Shown: piece by piece, positions 38,201 to 48,448 of the stretch
Numbering within the stretch: the stretch's first letter is position 1
Layout: every line of letters starts with the position of its first letter
NCBI GenBank assembly: GCA_030770425.1
Contig: JASJFT010000118.1
Location: 1 to 64,000 of the forward strand
Length of the DNA: 64,000 nt
Direction of reading: 5' to 3'
DNA from: Darksidea phi
Taxonomy: Eukaryota > Ascomycota > Dothideomycetes > Pleosporales > Lentitheciaceae
Notes under the pieces: model-generated
Told to the model about the DNA's origin: nothing
The model's database searches: none
Seen by the model: the letters and a program-made list of their open reading frames with translations, nothing else
Made by a program: the position numbers and the translations under genes

Positions 38201-40523
38201 TCCCTCGCCGTTTGTTCTCCAGTTTCCGATACCATGTTGGAAGGAGGTGCTGCATGGGATCTCGAAGATGGAATCGAACGAATCCTTCTTAGTGGCACCA
38301 GCATGGACCAGCAGATGATGAGTCGTGTCTTCGGGAAAATAGCAAAGTATCTGGAAGAGCAGCTCTGTAAAGGAGTACAACATGTCGAAAGCCTTTCAAC
38401 CTGGGTCGACCGCTTGCGCAGTTTTGATGAGAGCGCCTTCGACGCGATCTTAAGCTCTTGGCTTGGGTCATTGTTGATAGAGCAGCAACTGACACTATTG
38501 TCTGCTGCCCTTCCTCCGTTGGTGGTATCCGGTAGCTTCACCTTATCCCGATTCCTTACGACAGTCAGAGAGTGCATAGGGGATCCGCGGATGAATCAAC
38601 CTGCGGACTCTCTTCGAGTAGCGGCTGCTGGTCTCCAAGAAATTTTGCCACGAAAGAATCTTAGTGGCAATTGCCGACAGCAAGATCTTTATCGGTATCG
38701 TCTCGAGCAACACAAGTTCTGTCGAGAACGCAACAGTGGTCTTCTAGACCTTATCCGAGACGTGGTTGAACTAGAGTTCTCCCTAGCCGAGCACGAACAT
38801 GAGGACCGACTCCTAAACACGATATTTGATGAACGACTTCTCGAAGTGCTGCGGGACCTCGCGGTCCAGGACATTCAAATTCTGTCAACCTTGACCGCCG
38901 TCGGGCCGCACAGCTCAGCTGAGACGATTCATACACGCATCAAGTTGGTACTTGACCGCCTTGTGGATCCTGTAGGTCACCCAGGTACGTATTCCCTTTG
39001 ATATCATCATTTACGACATTTTCTTACCCCGTACTAGAGTTCTCCGAGGCAGATATTGAGGAGCAAATTGCGGCAGTCGTCCAGTCTGCTGATCCGCTCT
39101 CTCTACCCTTTTCCCGCCTCGTACTCCAACAAATATTCTCGGGAAGCACTTTCAAAGCTGATGACGAGACCGATCGTCTATCAGCGGCCCTTGTTGCAGC
39201 CATTGAGACGGCCATTGACGCGGATCGGCCATTCTGGCCCAGACTTATGTCGGGGTTAGAGCCGGCTCTTATGAAAAAGGTAAGCAGGCATCTCCCCACC
39301 TGATGACAATGGCTAATTTAGTTGAACAGATCCGAGAACACGCGGAGAATGAAATCATCAGCGCTTCTCAATTCCTTTGTTGGCCCACTGTGTGCAAAAT
39401 CGATGTACTCATTAATGACAGACGAGCGTCGGTCCGAAAATACCTCAGTGTTATCGATGCAGTGTCTACGGGCGCACCACAAGAGGTACAGTCTGGACTC
39501 CTTCTCGCGCTTGTTGAGCGCTTTAGAGGTGTAGCGGAGCTGTTGAGTGTCCGGAAAGAGGCACTCAAGAGCGGGACAGTGGTCGAAGGAACGTCCATAA
39601 ACTTTGACCTCATTTATTGGTAAGTGTTGATCAAGTATTGACGTCCCGTACCTCGTCTAATCTATTCTAGGCTGAATGCATTGCTTCGTTTGGCTGTAGT
39701 CTACGGGCCCGTACTAATGCTCAAGGCGAGCAATCAGCACCAGCTTGCGCTTATGTGGGCTTTGCGAATGCTCCTTATCCATCCAGCTCTCAACGATTTC
39801 CCGTCTACCGCACAGTCTCTCTTCGACGTAGCAACGTTACTCTCGGACAGTATTTCGGATGATGTTCGTAAGCAGCTAGCTGGACTAGACATTGCCAAGC
39901 CCGTGGAGGACAACCGTTGCGCATTCATATTCGGGAGCGTCCCTCCGCCTGACGGTTGGTTAATCACAACGCATGCCAGTGCTACATCAAACGAGCAAGC
40001 AAGTTCAGCGCATACACAACCTCAGCCGCCGAACGCCGGTCATTCTCAATACCAAGGTCCACCCCCACATGGTCAGGGACCCGGCCCTGGAGCTCTTCAG
40101 CGATCGACGAGTCAGCAACAAGTCCAGCAGCCAATGCAACCACAAACTCAGAAGCGTACGTACTCTCAATATTCGCAGCCACCCAAGGAGCTTCCCCAAC
40201 AGCTTCAGCGGATGGCTTCAAACGGCCAGAGCGGGCAAGGGGCACAGCTGCATGAACTGCAGCAGATGCCACAGAGGCAGCATACGCCACAGAGGCAGCA
40301 GCGCACCATACAACCGTCTCTTGGTCAACAGCAACGCACACCTGTAGCATCGACTCAGCCGACGGCGGCTGGGAAAGCTGGCGCCGCAAGGCAGGAAAAC
40401 GTCGAGATGCGGCGTGCCCCATTTGCCTTGAACAGCTGGGAGATATTGCCTGAGTATGCGGGTAATGCGCTCGGAAACGACACACCAATCAGCCTTGGTC
40501 TTTTCGGCGCGAGGAAGGTCTAA
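35289..40523 (+). CDS. MED12: Mediator complex subunit 12 (Med12/SrbH)
   Basis: Exons 35843-36450, 36501-36711, 36764-37405, 37457-37764, 37813-38984, 39038-39279, 39330-39619 and 39671-40523 join in frame over 48-53-bp introns into 1,441 residues. Med12 is the kinase-module subunit that activates CDK8-cyclin C. The Med12 domain is clear: LFPWTGSQPED, RDTKREN-LKDL, TIPTGVTGKVLLEQCLNKNIPI, WVRGWTSAVEQFL and ENDHFLDWALKGLD. The C-terminus is a long Gln/Pro-rich tail ending LGLFGARKV. The N-terminus is less sure: MTSRPSPGIQ at 35289 resembles Med12 starts, but its frame differs from the one that splices at 35796 (phase 0), so an extra intron near 35370-35432 is likely. Confidence 0.9.
35499..35597 (+). 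repeat. Three 33-bp tandem repeats in Med12 first exon
   Basis: Three adjacent copies of a 33-bp unit beginning CCCGAGCCAGAGCTC are nearly identical. Because 33 is a multiple of three, all three frames stay open across it, giving 11-residue repeats (for example SQSSSSATHRP in the frame that fits the downstream splice). Copy number probably varies between strains. Confidence 0.9.
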
Positions 40524-40718
40524 GAACCGGAATGGGGCTTTTTCATTTTTATTTCGACTTCATTCTCGATTTGGGCTTCTTGGGGGTTGTGTAGGTCGGC
40601 AGATGGGCATTTTTAGCGACGGAGTCTTGGATCTAATGTTTGGGTTGCATACGCGGCATGTTGGATCACATGTCATGAGATGGGCTTTACCAGGCTGGCG
40701 TTGGGCGGATGGAAAGAT

Positions 40719-40790
40719 ATTTGGTAGCCTATTTGGTAGCCTATTTGGTAGCCTATTTGGTAGCCTATTTGGTAACTTATTTGGTAAAGA
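40719..40790. repeat. 12-bp ATTTGGTAGCCT tandem array
   Basis: Four perfect and two decayed copies lie in the 356-bp gap between the convergent stop codons of Med12 and the flavoprotein gene, within their 3' ends. No terminator hairpin is evident. Confidence 0.9.
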
Positions 40791-40879
40791 TATTGGTAGC
40801 ATATAGCATAGCGTGAGAAGACAGGGTGGAGAGACCAGTGTAGCATTAGTTTGGGACAAGACAGATTTACTGCAGAAGA

Positions 40880-41735
40880 TCAAATTCCGTTAGCGATAGT
40901 GGTGCCTTCTTCCTCTCCGACGACCCAATCCCGAACGGCACCCTTCCAGTCAGCTATCCGTCCACCACGGATGCAGACGACGACGACGCGAACTTGTTCG
41001 CCCTCGACATAGCACTTGGTTCCGCCGTCTCCTTCGTGCGGATCCTCCCGTCCCTGCGTCTCCAGACCGCCGCCACCCCACAGGCCTCTATCCACCGGCG
41101 AGCTAGCGTATGAGTCTTCAGTGGGGCCAAATGTGTTGTTTGCTAGATGCTGCGTCTTACACCAGGCCTCCTCCTCGCTTCCACTGGGGACTATGCGGGC
41201 TCGGCCGTTGATGGTAGTGCTGATCCTGCTGAGAGAAGCCGTGTTCATGCCGAGCAGCAGTTCGGCGAGCGAGCCGGAGCGCGGAGTTGGGCGCGAGGGC
41301 GAAGGAGACCGGCGGCCTGGCTGGCCCAGGGTTGGCGGCCGATGGCTGACCCAGTCGTGGACAAGGAGGGAAACGAGGGGGTTGGACTCGAGGTTGAGTG
41401 TCTTTCGGGACGACGCCGGCGTCGTCATGATGATGGTCGGGTGTGCCGAGTATGGCGTTGACGGAAGATACGTGTAGTTCATCAGCGAGATGTGCGGGAC
41501 ATTGTCCGAGCATGTCGCCAGGTGAAGCTACAGGTACAGGGCAGGGCCTCAGTTAGCAATGTCTGTCTTTTTTGCAGTGAACGAACGAACGCATGGCTGG
41601 GTTTTCCTGGGTTTGGGTTTGGGCGTTACTCACGAAGCGAGCATTTTGCAGGCAGGTCATGACCTCGTCGGGCAGTGACGTAGCGGAGCGGGAGCGGGCG
41701 GTGCGGTCGGGGTCGGGGTCCGCCACCAGCGCCAT
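40880..41735 (-). CDS. Pyridoxamine 5'-phosphate oxidase-like FMN-binding protein
   Basis: Exons 41735-41634 and 41527-40880, with a 106-bp intron, encode 249 residues. The join gives LPDEVMTCLQNARF/LHLATCSDNVPHISLMNYTY, the N-terminal strand pair of the FMN split-barrel fold. It continues with TIIMTTPASSRKTLNL, in which the RKT segment contacts the FMN phosphate in this family, then NPLVSLLVHDW. The length fits fungal relatives of yeast Ylr456w/Ypr172w, whose substrate is unknown; the protein need not oxidise pyridoxamine phosphate. Residues 6-20 (a DPD/RSRS stretch) are low-complexity and differ in the partial copy at 44.5 kb. The gene is convergent with Med12. Confidence 0.85.
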
Positions 41736-41966
41736 TGCGGGAGGGGGGACAGACGGTGTCCTCCTGCAGGGGGAGAGATATGTGGGTAGGTAAAAAGAAG
41801 AAGAAGTTTACAAGGTCAATAATTGGCGTCCCGGATGGATCGGGGGGGGGGGGGTTGACAAGTGTGGAGTTGGTGTTGAAGTCGCGCTTCTTCTTCTTCT
41901 CATCTCATGTATGTTAAGCTGGCGCGGCGCGGCGCGTGGGTCCGAGCGCCCGTCCAAAGACCACCA
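41678..41966. repeat. Direct duplicate, copy 1: promoter and first codons of the flavoprotein gene
   Basis: 289 bp covering about 19 codons and the upstream region of the flavoprotein gene are repeated in the same orientation at 44497-44750. Shared landmarks include GTTTACAAGGTCAATAATT, GCGTCCCGGATGGA and GAGCGCCCGTCCAAAGACCA. Differences are mostly small insertions in simple runs (GAA, G12, GCGCG). Confidence 0.9.
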
Positions 41967-42146
41967 CATCACACACACGCGGGTACTGAAAAAACGCCCA
42001 CCGCGAAAGGCCGCACCCACAAAATCTATCAACACCTACCCCCCACAACACCTCTATATATACTTTTTGAGGTTACGTATCTATTCAAGATATTGAAAAG
42101 AGATATTATAAATTTTAATACCCCCAAAGAGGCTTGAATAAAGGGC

Positions 42147-42248
42147 GTGGTAGATTTCAACGACGCGCATGGGATTCCCTACTACAAGAACGACGTATTC
42201 CGATTCAACGGCGTCTCTAGGGAGAAGGGCTACGCTATACCGTCTTAA
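42147..42248 (+). pseudogene. Scrap of a DDE transposase N-terminus
   Basis: One plus-strand frame reads IPYYKNDVFRF and then NGVSREKGYAIPS before TAA. This is the helix-turn-helix pattern (K-x-VFR...GVS...GY) at the start of Tc1/mariner- or Fot1-like fungal transposases. The preceding ~90 bp are AT-rich. No terminal inverted repeats or catalytic domain were found, so it is only a fragment. Confidence 0.45.
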
Positions 42249-42591
42249 GACGAAGCTTTACACAGCTCTAGTTTAATATCTTATAAAAATGGCTACAAAA
42301 ACCACGTTTGTACGAAAAGATCTATATGCGACACGAGGTCTTGGCACGCTTGTCCAAACGACACCATGACATCATAATGATAATGCCAGGGATAGCTTAT
42401 TTTCCGCTGGGATATTGCCCTCACCTCCGAACTCCTCCATCCTTCATGATCCTCTTTCTCATCACACCACAGGTCCTAGTGTTCAATTCCTCGCCTTAGC
42501 ACACTGTTTACAGGACATATATGAACATTTTCTCATACAGTAGCCTTTTGCGTCGGCCGCTTGTGCGCAGTGTTCATCGCGCTCTACCAGC

Positions 42592-43916
42592 ATGGCAGAC
42601 GGATCCATATCGGATATAATCCAGGCAAAGCCCATTGGGAAAGGACTGAACGCCTTTCGCGACTCTTTCAGCTTAGTGTGCCAGGATTTAGGCGTTCCTG
42701 ACAGCCTAGAGTCGCTGGATCGGATAGGCAATGAAGGTGAGTTGGCTGCTCTCTCGATGCAATATATCTAACTGATGCAGGCCTCCAAAACCTCGCGCTC
42801 AACCTTGTGTCGGCGCTGCAGACTCTTCCAGCGGCTCGATTGCTACATTCCACAAGCGGCGGCAAAAACTTGTTCAGCGATTTATTGAGACTCCCCGCAA
42901 TTATCGGCTCCGACGATTTCGACATCGAGCCGATCATACCCCTTCTAAAGGCAGTCCTCGACCACGAGACCGACGAACTGGTGTGGGACAGGATCTATAG
43001 TATTGTTGCACAGTCGACACTCACTACTAGTGACAAACCATCAACGCCTCCCCCGTCGGGCCTTCCACATACCTCCTCCTTTCAGCAGACACCTTGGACG
43101 TTCAATGCAGGCAGCTTCGCATACATATCCGACCTGAGGAAGGATGTTGACCCTATAATCAAAAATGTAGTGGGGAGCAATCTCATGGGGGGCAGTCTCA
43201 TGATGGACCACCCATATGTCTTGAGAACATTCTTTGGAGAGATGCCTTTGCTTTGGAGGTTCGCGGAAGCCGTGGTCCGGAACTGCAAAGACATGGAAGG
43301 GCCGCTGTTTCAAGAAGGTGTCGGCTGGGTAGACTGGCCGGCGAGTTGCGAGGAAGCAAGCGTGTTACGATTTCTTCGCTGCCACATCAACCAATTTCTG
43401 TTGTCTGCGGGTGAGTATAACTTCCGTCCCACGAAGCGTCGACGCTACATTACGACTCCGAACAAACCGGTTCCTGGATCAGTCAGCAAGCGAAAGTTGG
43501 ATGTAGGCCTAGCATATAACTCGTATAAAGAGCTGGAGGACGGCCAAGGGTACGACTGGTCCCACATCCTTGTCCCTGGCGAACTGAAGAGCAATGCGCG
43601 AGAGGACAACCACCACAGTACCCGGCTTGATCTCTTGAGATACGCGCAGGAGATATTCAATGCGCAAGACACGCGCCGGTTCGTCCGAGGCTTTACCCTT
43701 TGCGGATCAATAATGCGGTTATGGGAGTTCGACCGACTCGGCGGGATCGGATCTACGGCATTCGATATTAACGAGGATGGCGAGATGTTTGTTTACGTAA
43801 TCTTGGGATACTTGTGGATGTCGGAAGAAGAGCTGGGTTTCGATGCGACTATAAAGGAGGATAACGAAGATACACTGATATTTAGCGGAGAAGTCAGACG
43901 GAGCGAATCTATCTAG
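42592..43916 (+). pseudogene. FunK1-type fungal kinase, truncated by frameshift
   Basis: Two exons (42592-42736, 42781-43916; 44-bp intron) give a 426-residue frame with strong FunK1 features: WSHILVPGELKSN, REDNHHSTRLDLLRYAQE, TRRFVRGFTLCGSIMRLWEF, FDINEDGEMFVYVILGYLWM. FunK1 proteins normally run to about 700 residues, with the catalytic loop in the missing half. Near 43895 the frame shifts; the next family block (LEKLMKRQHSVAGRATTCW, then VVIEDSWEYEERPEEG) continues in another frame from about 43910 to 44050 and ends. So the ATP-binding half is intact, but no HRD or DFG follows. It is either a recent pseudogene or a stable truncated product. Confidence 0.8.
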
Positions 43917-44238
43917 AAAAGCTCATGAAGCGACAGCATTCGGTCGCTGGTCGAGCCACCACATGCTGGAGAGGTTCTTTGGAAGACAAAGCGGATAGGC
44001 GAGTTGTGATCGAGGATTCGTGGGAATATGAAGAACGGCCTGAGGAAGGTATAAACACTGCAAGGACTTAGGATGCGTCAAGCTCAACCTTGCATATCCA
44101 TACCGTTCCAGTTCCGACACCGACACCGATCGTCTTCCCTGACACACCGCTGAGCATGACGGCCGATACTCTGACGGTAGTAGCTATACTAGGTTCTCTG
44201 AAATTATGTGTTATCCATGTCCCTATCTGAACTCAACG

Positions 44239-44536
44239 CTAGGCCTTGATATCTAGGATTCTGAGTCTCCTATGACAGTCGGTGTACTTACTACTTGGAA
44301 CCAATGGTGTTGCACTAATACTGACAGCACCCAATTTCAGTGTGTAGATACGAGCCAGTGATGTCGAATGATATGTTGCGGAGCACTTTGCACAATCTTG
44401 AGCGTCTGCAGGCACGCGCCGCTGCTCGCGTCCCACATCTTGACCGTGCCGTCGTATGCCGCCGACGCGAGCCGGGTCGGGTCGTGAGAGAAGTTAACGT
44501 AGCGGAGCGGGCGGTGGGGTCCGCCACCAGCGCCAT
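44239..44536 (-). pseudogene. WD40-repeat scrap of an NLR-type (NACHT-WD40) protein fused to a flavoprotein start
   Basis: The minus strand begins MALVADPTARSAT, from the duplicated flavoprotein start, and within a few bases becomes VNFSHDPTRLASAAYDGTV followed by KMWDASSGACLQTLKI, a canonical WD40 blade as in fungal HNWD/NWD proteins. Frameshifted pieces follow (ISFDITGSYLHTEIG, then GAVSISATPLVPSSK), matching the usual sequence after the last blade of these proteins. One blade plus tail is not functional, and at least two frameshifts exist. The rest of the NLR gene is absent nearby. Confidence 0.8.
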
Positions 44537-44750
44537 TGCTGGAGGGACGGACGGTATCCTGCAGGGAAGATATGTGGGTGTAGCAAAAAGAAGAAGTTTA
44601 CAAGGTCAATAATTAGCGTCCCGGATGGACGGGGGGGTTGACCGTAGACAAGTGTGGCGTGGAGTGGTGTTGAGTCGCCGCCTTCTTCTCATCTCATATA
44701 TGTCAAGCTGGCGCGGCGCGTGTGTCCGAGCGCCCGTCCAAAGACCACCA
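44497..44750. repeat. Direct duplicate, copy 2: flavoprotein promoter and first codons
   Basis: 254 bp repeat 41678-41966. The left edge is at ACGTAGCGGAG, immediately where the WD40 fragment begins; the right edge is at AAAGACCACCA. It lies 2.8 kb from copy 1, and the truncated FunK1 gene sits between them. Confidence 0.9.
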
Positions 44751-45369
44751 AACCTTAGGTTCGTTAAAAACGTTTCAAGTATCTATCCTAAGCCTCTACT
44801 AATTAAAGTCCTTTAGGCGTCCTTTACTGCTGCTACACCTCCCTCCTTCAGGTACCCCTTGCTTGAACTAAATAAGACGATGGGACAGCTCTCTAGGTAG
44901 TATACGTACGGGTTTGCTTGGCCATTCCAGTCTAAATTAGGGTTAGGTAGCTATGTTACTAATTAAAAGTTTTAATAACTATTATATACTTACGGGTTCG
45001 AAATACCCTATATATTTCTAATATGCCGTCTTCTTCGTTATTACAAACGTGCTATTTACTCAGTTTTATTCTTGATGCCTTTCGTATTCGTCAGCAGAAT
45101 GCCAAGCCTATCCTAATACTTTAACCGCCAAATCCGAATCGCGATCATTCCTTCAATACAACACTTTTTCAACGACGCCTCCGCCTCCCCCACCCAGCCC
45201 CCTTCGTGATGGAAATAATAGGCCACAATGGGCGCACATCTCTCGTTTTTCGTCTCGGGAATGGCTTGGCTGGCAAAATGCCGCGGGTGATGGATCAAGA
45301 ATTGCCAGGTCACGAAGCTTTCAGTGCTGAGGTGGACAATGCCTTCGCCGTAGAGGAGAAGCTCTTGCT
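44751..45369. other. Intergenic stretch, AT-richer, nothing recognised
   Basis: 44920-45060 is AT-rich and may be another mutated scrap. It contains TTAGGGTTAGG at 44937-44947, too short to call an interstitial telomere. I see no gene. Confidence 0.4.
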
Positions 45370-46056
45370 ATGACTGGGATCGCATCCCAGAATTGTTCCG
45401 TGGGTACCGACCACCACGGCAACGTTGCAAAGCTAATTTCGCTACCTAGGTACTTTGGGCCATGTACGCTCAAGGACATGAAAGATGGCCTGTTGCTCGG
45501 CGAAGCGAATTGCGGCGATCTTCAATCGTACATCGACAAACATAATGCTGTAATCGACATCGCTTTACGTATGAAGTGGAGTCTATAGGTCGCTCAAGCC
45601 GTCGCATATGCTCACGAGAAAGGAGTCATCCACTCTAATCTGGGCACAAATAACGTGCTTGTTCATCAGACCGGCCAGGCGCTGGACCTACTTCTTGCTG
45701 ATTTCGGCGGTTCTAGATGCGCCGAGCTAAATCTTTATGACGGACTTCTCCCGGACGATCCCTTCAGTGATCCCTCCTTAGCAGATTACGCATCGCCAAA
45801 AGTTGACGTTTTTAGCTTAGGAGTCGTCATCTACGTTATCATGACCGGTCATTATCCTTTCCTCGAAGGCCCAGCACCCCAAAATGCAGAGAGATTTGCC
45901 TATGGCGAGCGAGTCCGCCGCCTGTTCGAATTAGGACATTTTCCGGATTTGTCTGATGTGTTGTTTGGAGACATCATTGCACAATGCTGCTGCGAGCGCC
46001 GATTCGAGACCGCCATAGAGGTCGTTGCAGCCCTCGAGGCAGAAATGGCACCGTAG
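45370..46056 (+). pseudogene. Protein kinase-like gene with premature TAG and HSN in place of HRD
   Basis: One frame of 229 codons is interrupted only by TAG at 45586-45588. It reads through a kinase C-lobe: VAQAVAYAHEKGVIHSNLGTNNV (catalytic loop with Asp replaced by Asn), LLLADFGGSRC (DFG kept), PKVDVFSLGVVIYVIMTGHYPF (helix F region) and DIIAQCCCERRF near the end. The TAG sits in SL-stop-VAQAV, where a Gln codon CAG is expected, so a single CA-to-TA change explains it. Loss of the catalytic Asp suggests a pseudokinase lineage even before the stop. The N-lobe is only partly present; an upstream exon is possible. Confidence 0.7.
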
Positions 46057-46126
46057 GGTTAGTCGGCGATGACGGACGGCGGATATATCCCGCGCCTTAT
46101 TCCCAAGATGGATTCATCCAAGGGCG

Positions 46127-46420
46127 ATGTGCAATTCCGCACTCTATCTGAACGAAGTCAATGCAATACACGTCTCCCACGCCACAAGTAATTTCACTTC
46201 GCATCTCGTTTCGGGCATCAAGGTCCAACCAAAGAGGTATGACATCCAACGGAATTTCTACGAGTATTCTTGGCTTTCACGGTTGCTCGTACCACTTGAT
46301 CTGCGCTGATAAAACCACTCGGCCATACTCTTATTTAATACTGCGCAGCCTGGGCGATCTGCCTGGGACTGGATAGGGTCGCAAGACATCCAAAGACCGC
46401 CACAGCTCGAAGGTACCCAC
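46127..46420 (-). pseudogene. Relic of an unrecognised gene, copy 2
   Basis: The minus strand reads LVEIPLDVIPLWLDLDARNE, then CGVGDVYCIDFVQIECG, matching in order QAHLQLCLLVTILWLNLDP and DEIDGMRDIYCIDFSNLL of the relic at 31137-31750. The DNA also aligns (GAAGTCAATGCAATA on the opposite strand of both). It is shorter and has an in-frame stop. Family unknown. Confidence 0.4.
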
Positions 46421-46539
46421 GCCCAGCGCCTTGAACCGACGCTGCAACTGTCTGTCACAACATCGCCAACCGCATCTACTCCAGCTTGTTCCCGACACCT
46501 CCACTTGAGATAAACCGGCTCCATGTTCATACTACACCT

Positions 46540-47319
46540 ATGACTTTTGCTGACGAATGGTTAACGGGCGCCTTCATTGCGGAAGGTGACTTGCAGCAGC
46601 CGCCCGACCCGTAAATCCCTGCAGACTACCTTTAGAAGCCTCGAAGGCAACACCCCGTATCTTTACGAACTCAAGATCTACGCTACCGTCTTCCTTCTCC
46701 GCGCATATCCATCTCTACACCAAAACGAAGCCATGCTGCGCTCGCAGAGATCGCACTCCCAAACAACGAGCGTCTACCTAAACGCCGAGCGCCGAACGCA
46801 CCTATACCGGGTATGTCGCATGCCCCATCGAAAAGGTCGAGTAGGGTCGCCGTAAGGAAAGCAAAGGACACAAAAGTAGTGCAAGTAGTAGAGGATAATG
46901 TAGAAGCAATTGGTGTACTACGGCCAGTTGGTCCGCAGAGCAATCCCGCTCCTAGCCCGCCTCCTTGCCCATGCGCCCGTAGTAGAAAGGGGCAATTGCT
47001 TCCTGCTGCCGTCTGCCATGCTTGTCGTCGGCTGTCGTGTCACTTGTTGGTCGTCGCGTCTGTCGCGATGTTTGTCGCTATCGTCGTGTCCTTCGCGGTC
47101 GTCGCGGTTGTCGCGGTCGTCGCGGTCGTCGCGGTTGTCGTGGCCGTCGTGGCCGTCGTGATCGTCCGTATACACCGCGCCCGCCGTATAAGTCGTGGTC
47201 GTGTGCGCCGTGATTCCCGTTGTCGCAGCTGCGGAAAAGATTTGAAAAGTGGAAGGAGGTTTCGGCGCTCGCGGCCAAGCAGTCCGAGTTATCTTCAGCC
47301 ACAATCGAAGTATGACTAA
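46540..47319 (+). pseudogene. Degraded basic Pro/Ser-rich protein frame
   Basis: From ATG 46540 one frame runs 260 codons with only two stops, TAA 46612 and TAG 46633, both one step from CAA/CAG. It reads MTFADEWLTGAFIAEGDLQQ, then RLPSPRISISTPKRSHAAL, PKRRAPNAPIPG and SKRSSRVAVRKAKD, which looks like a disordered, possibly nuclear protein. The last third is produced by a 9-bp repeat and may not be coding. I do not recognise it. Confidence 0.3.
47092..47163. repeat. 9-bp GTCGCGGTC tandem array
   Basis: Eight imperfect units (GTCGCGGTC, GTCGCGGTT, GTCGTGGCC) occupy 72 bp. On the plus strand they give Val-Ala-Val runs, and on the minus strand Asp/Arg/Asn/His runs. Neither looks like a real domain. 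Confidence 0.9.
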
Positions 47320-48448
47320 GGGTGTGGCGCATCTTATATGTGGCTGCGCAATCCTGCAGGCTTCCGCGGATGATTTCTTCTGCCACATAGCCCGAGCGCT
47401 CACGACTCCAGCGCATCGTGGTTTTCCGCTATCCTCGCCAGCTCTCCAACCGTTTTCGCATATCCCGCCTTTCTGCTCTTAACCTACACTGCTCAAATAC
47501 AATGCGCATTGGGAAGGACGATAAGGGCTACCAGAGCAGCCGCTGGCAGGGATGAAAGGCAGGGGAGGGGCGGGTAGTGATCCATATCGGTGAATCGGCG
47601 ACCTCAGGAGGACGGCGTCTCCGAATGTAGCCGCAGGTCCAGGATATCTCCAGGACACCAACAGACGCATGATGGAAAATCCCGTATCCCGAGTGGCTAT
47701 ACGGCTCACGAAAACCCACATAAGCTGCGGTCTAGGGCCATAGTGATGAGAATAGCCCCCAAGCTGCAGATCGATTCGATCACGATCTCCAGTTAGCGGC
47801 CGTGGATAGCTAGGTGCTTCATCAGGAGGGGGTCCGCATGGATGCCCCCTTGCTAGCTACTGAGGCGTAGCCGACAGCGACATTGTTGTGGAAGTTGTGA
47901 AGGTATCTAAGTTAGAGAGCTACTCTTAGGTACTGAGGTGAGTAAGCTTACCTTGCAAATTACATGAACGGACTTGTAAAGTATTCACTCTTAGTTGAAG
48001 AATAACACTACCCGTCTCTTGTACTAGGACGGATAGACGTGGCTTCGGTCTTGCATGCATGCACCGCGAACAAACTGAGACATTGAAGGATGAGTTGACG
48101 GTGGACGCGCTATTGAAACCTTGCAACCTTGTCGCGCCGCCGGTCGTATTACACCTTCCCAATCAACCGGGCTTGTCGGGGAGAGGCGACGCGCCACGGA
48201 AGCTGGGCGTTAGACAGTCGAGCGTATGAGCGTGCTTCGCTCCTACGATGGCAAGAGAACATAAAAGGGCTCCATACCTTGAGCAAGCTATCTAATCTAT
48301 CCACACCCTTTCATCACTTCTCTATACTGTTTACTTTTTTTAAAGATAAGCGGCTCACAGACCACTATTGAGGACCATGCTGCGTACGAGGGCATTGTGT
48401 GTAGGAACTTAGAACCGTCTTGAGACCTGCTAATAGCTTTAGGTCGAC
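47320..48448. other. Intergenic stretch, nothing recognised
   Basis: Short frames only. No repeat, RNA gene or transposon end could be supported. Confidence 0.4.

Noticed and set aside
44937..44947. Interstitial telomere repeat TTAGGGTTAGG
   Set aside because: Less than two units; expected by chance.
46918..47403. Minus-strand Asp/Arg-rich frame
   Set aside because: The composition comes entirely from the 9-bp repeat; nothing outside the repeat looks conserved.
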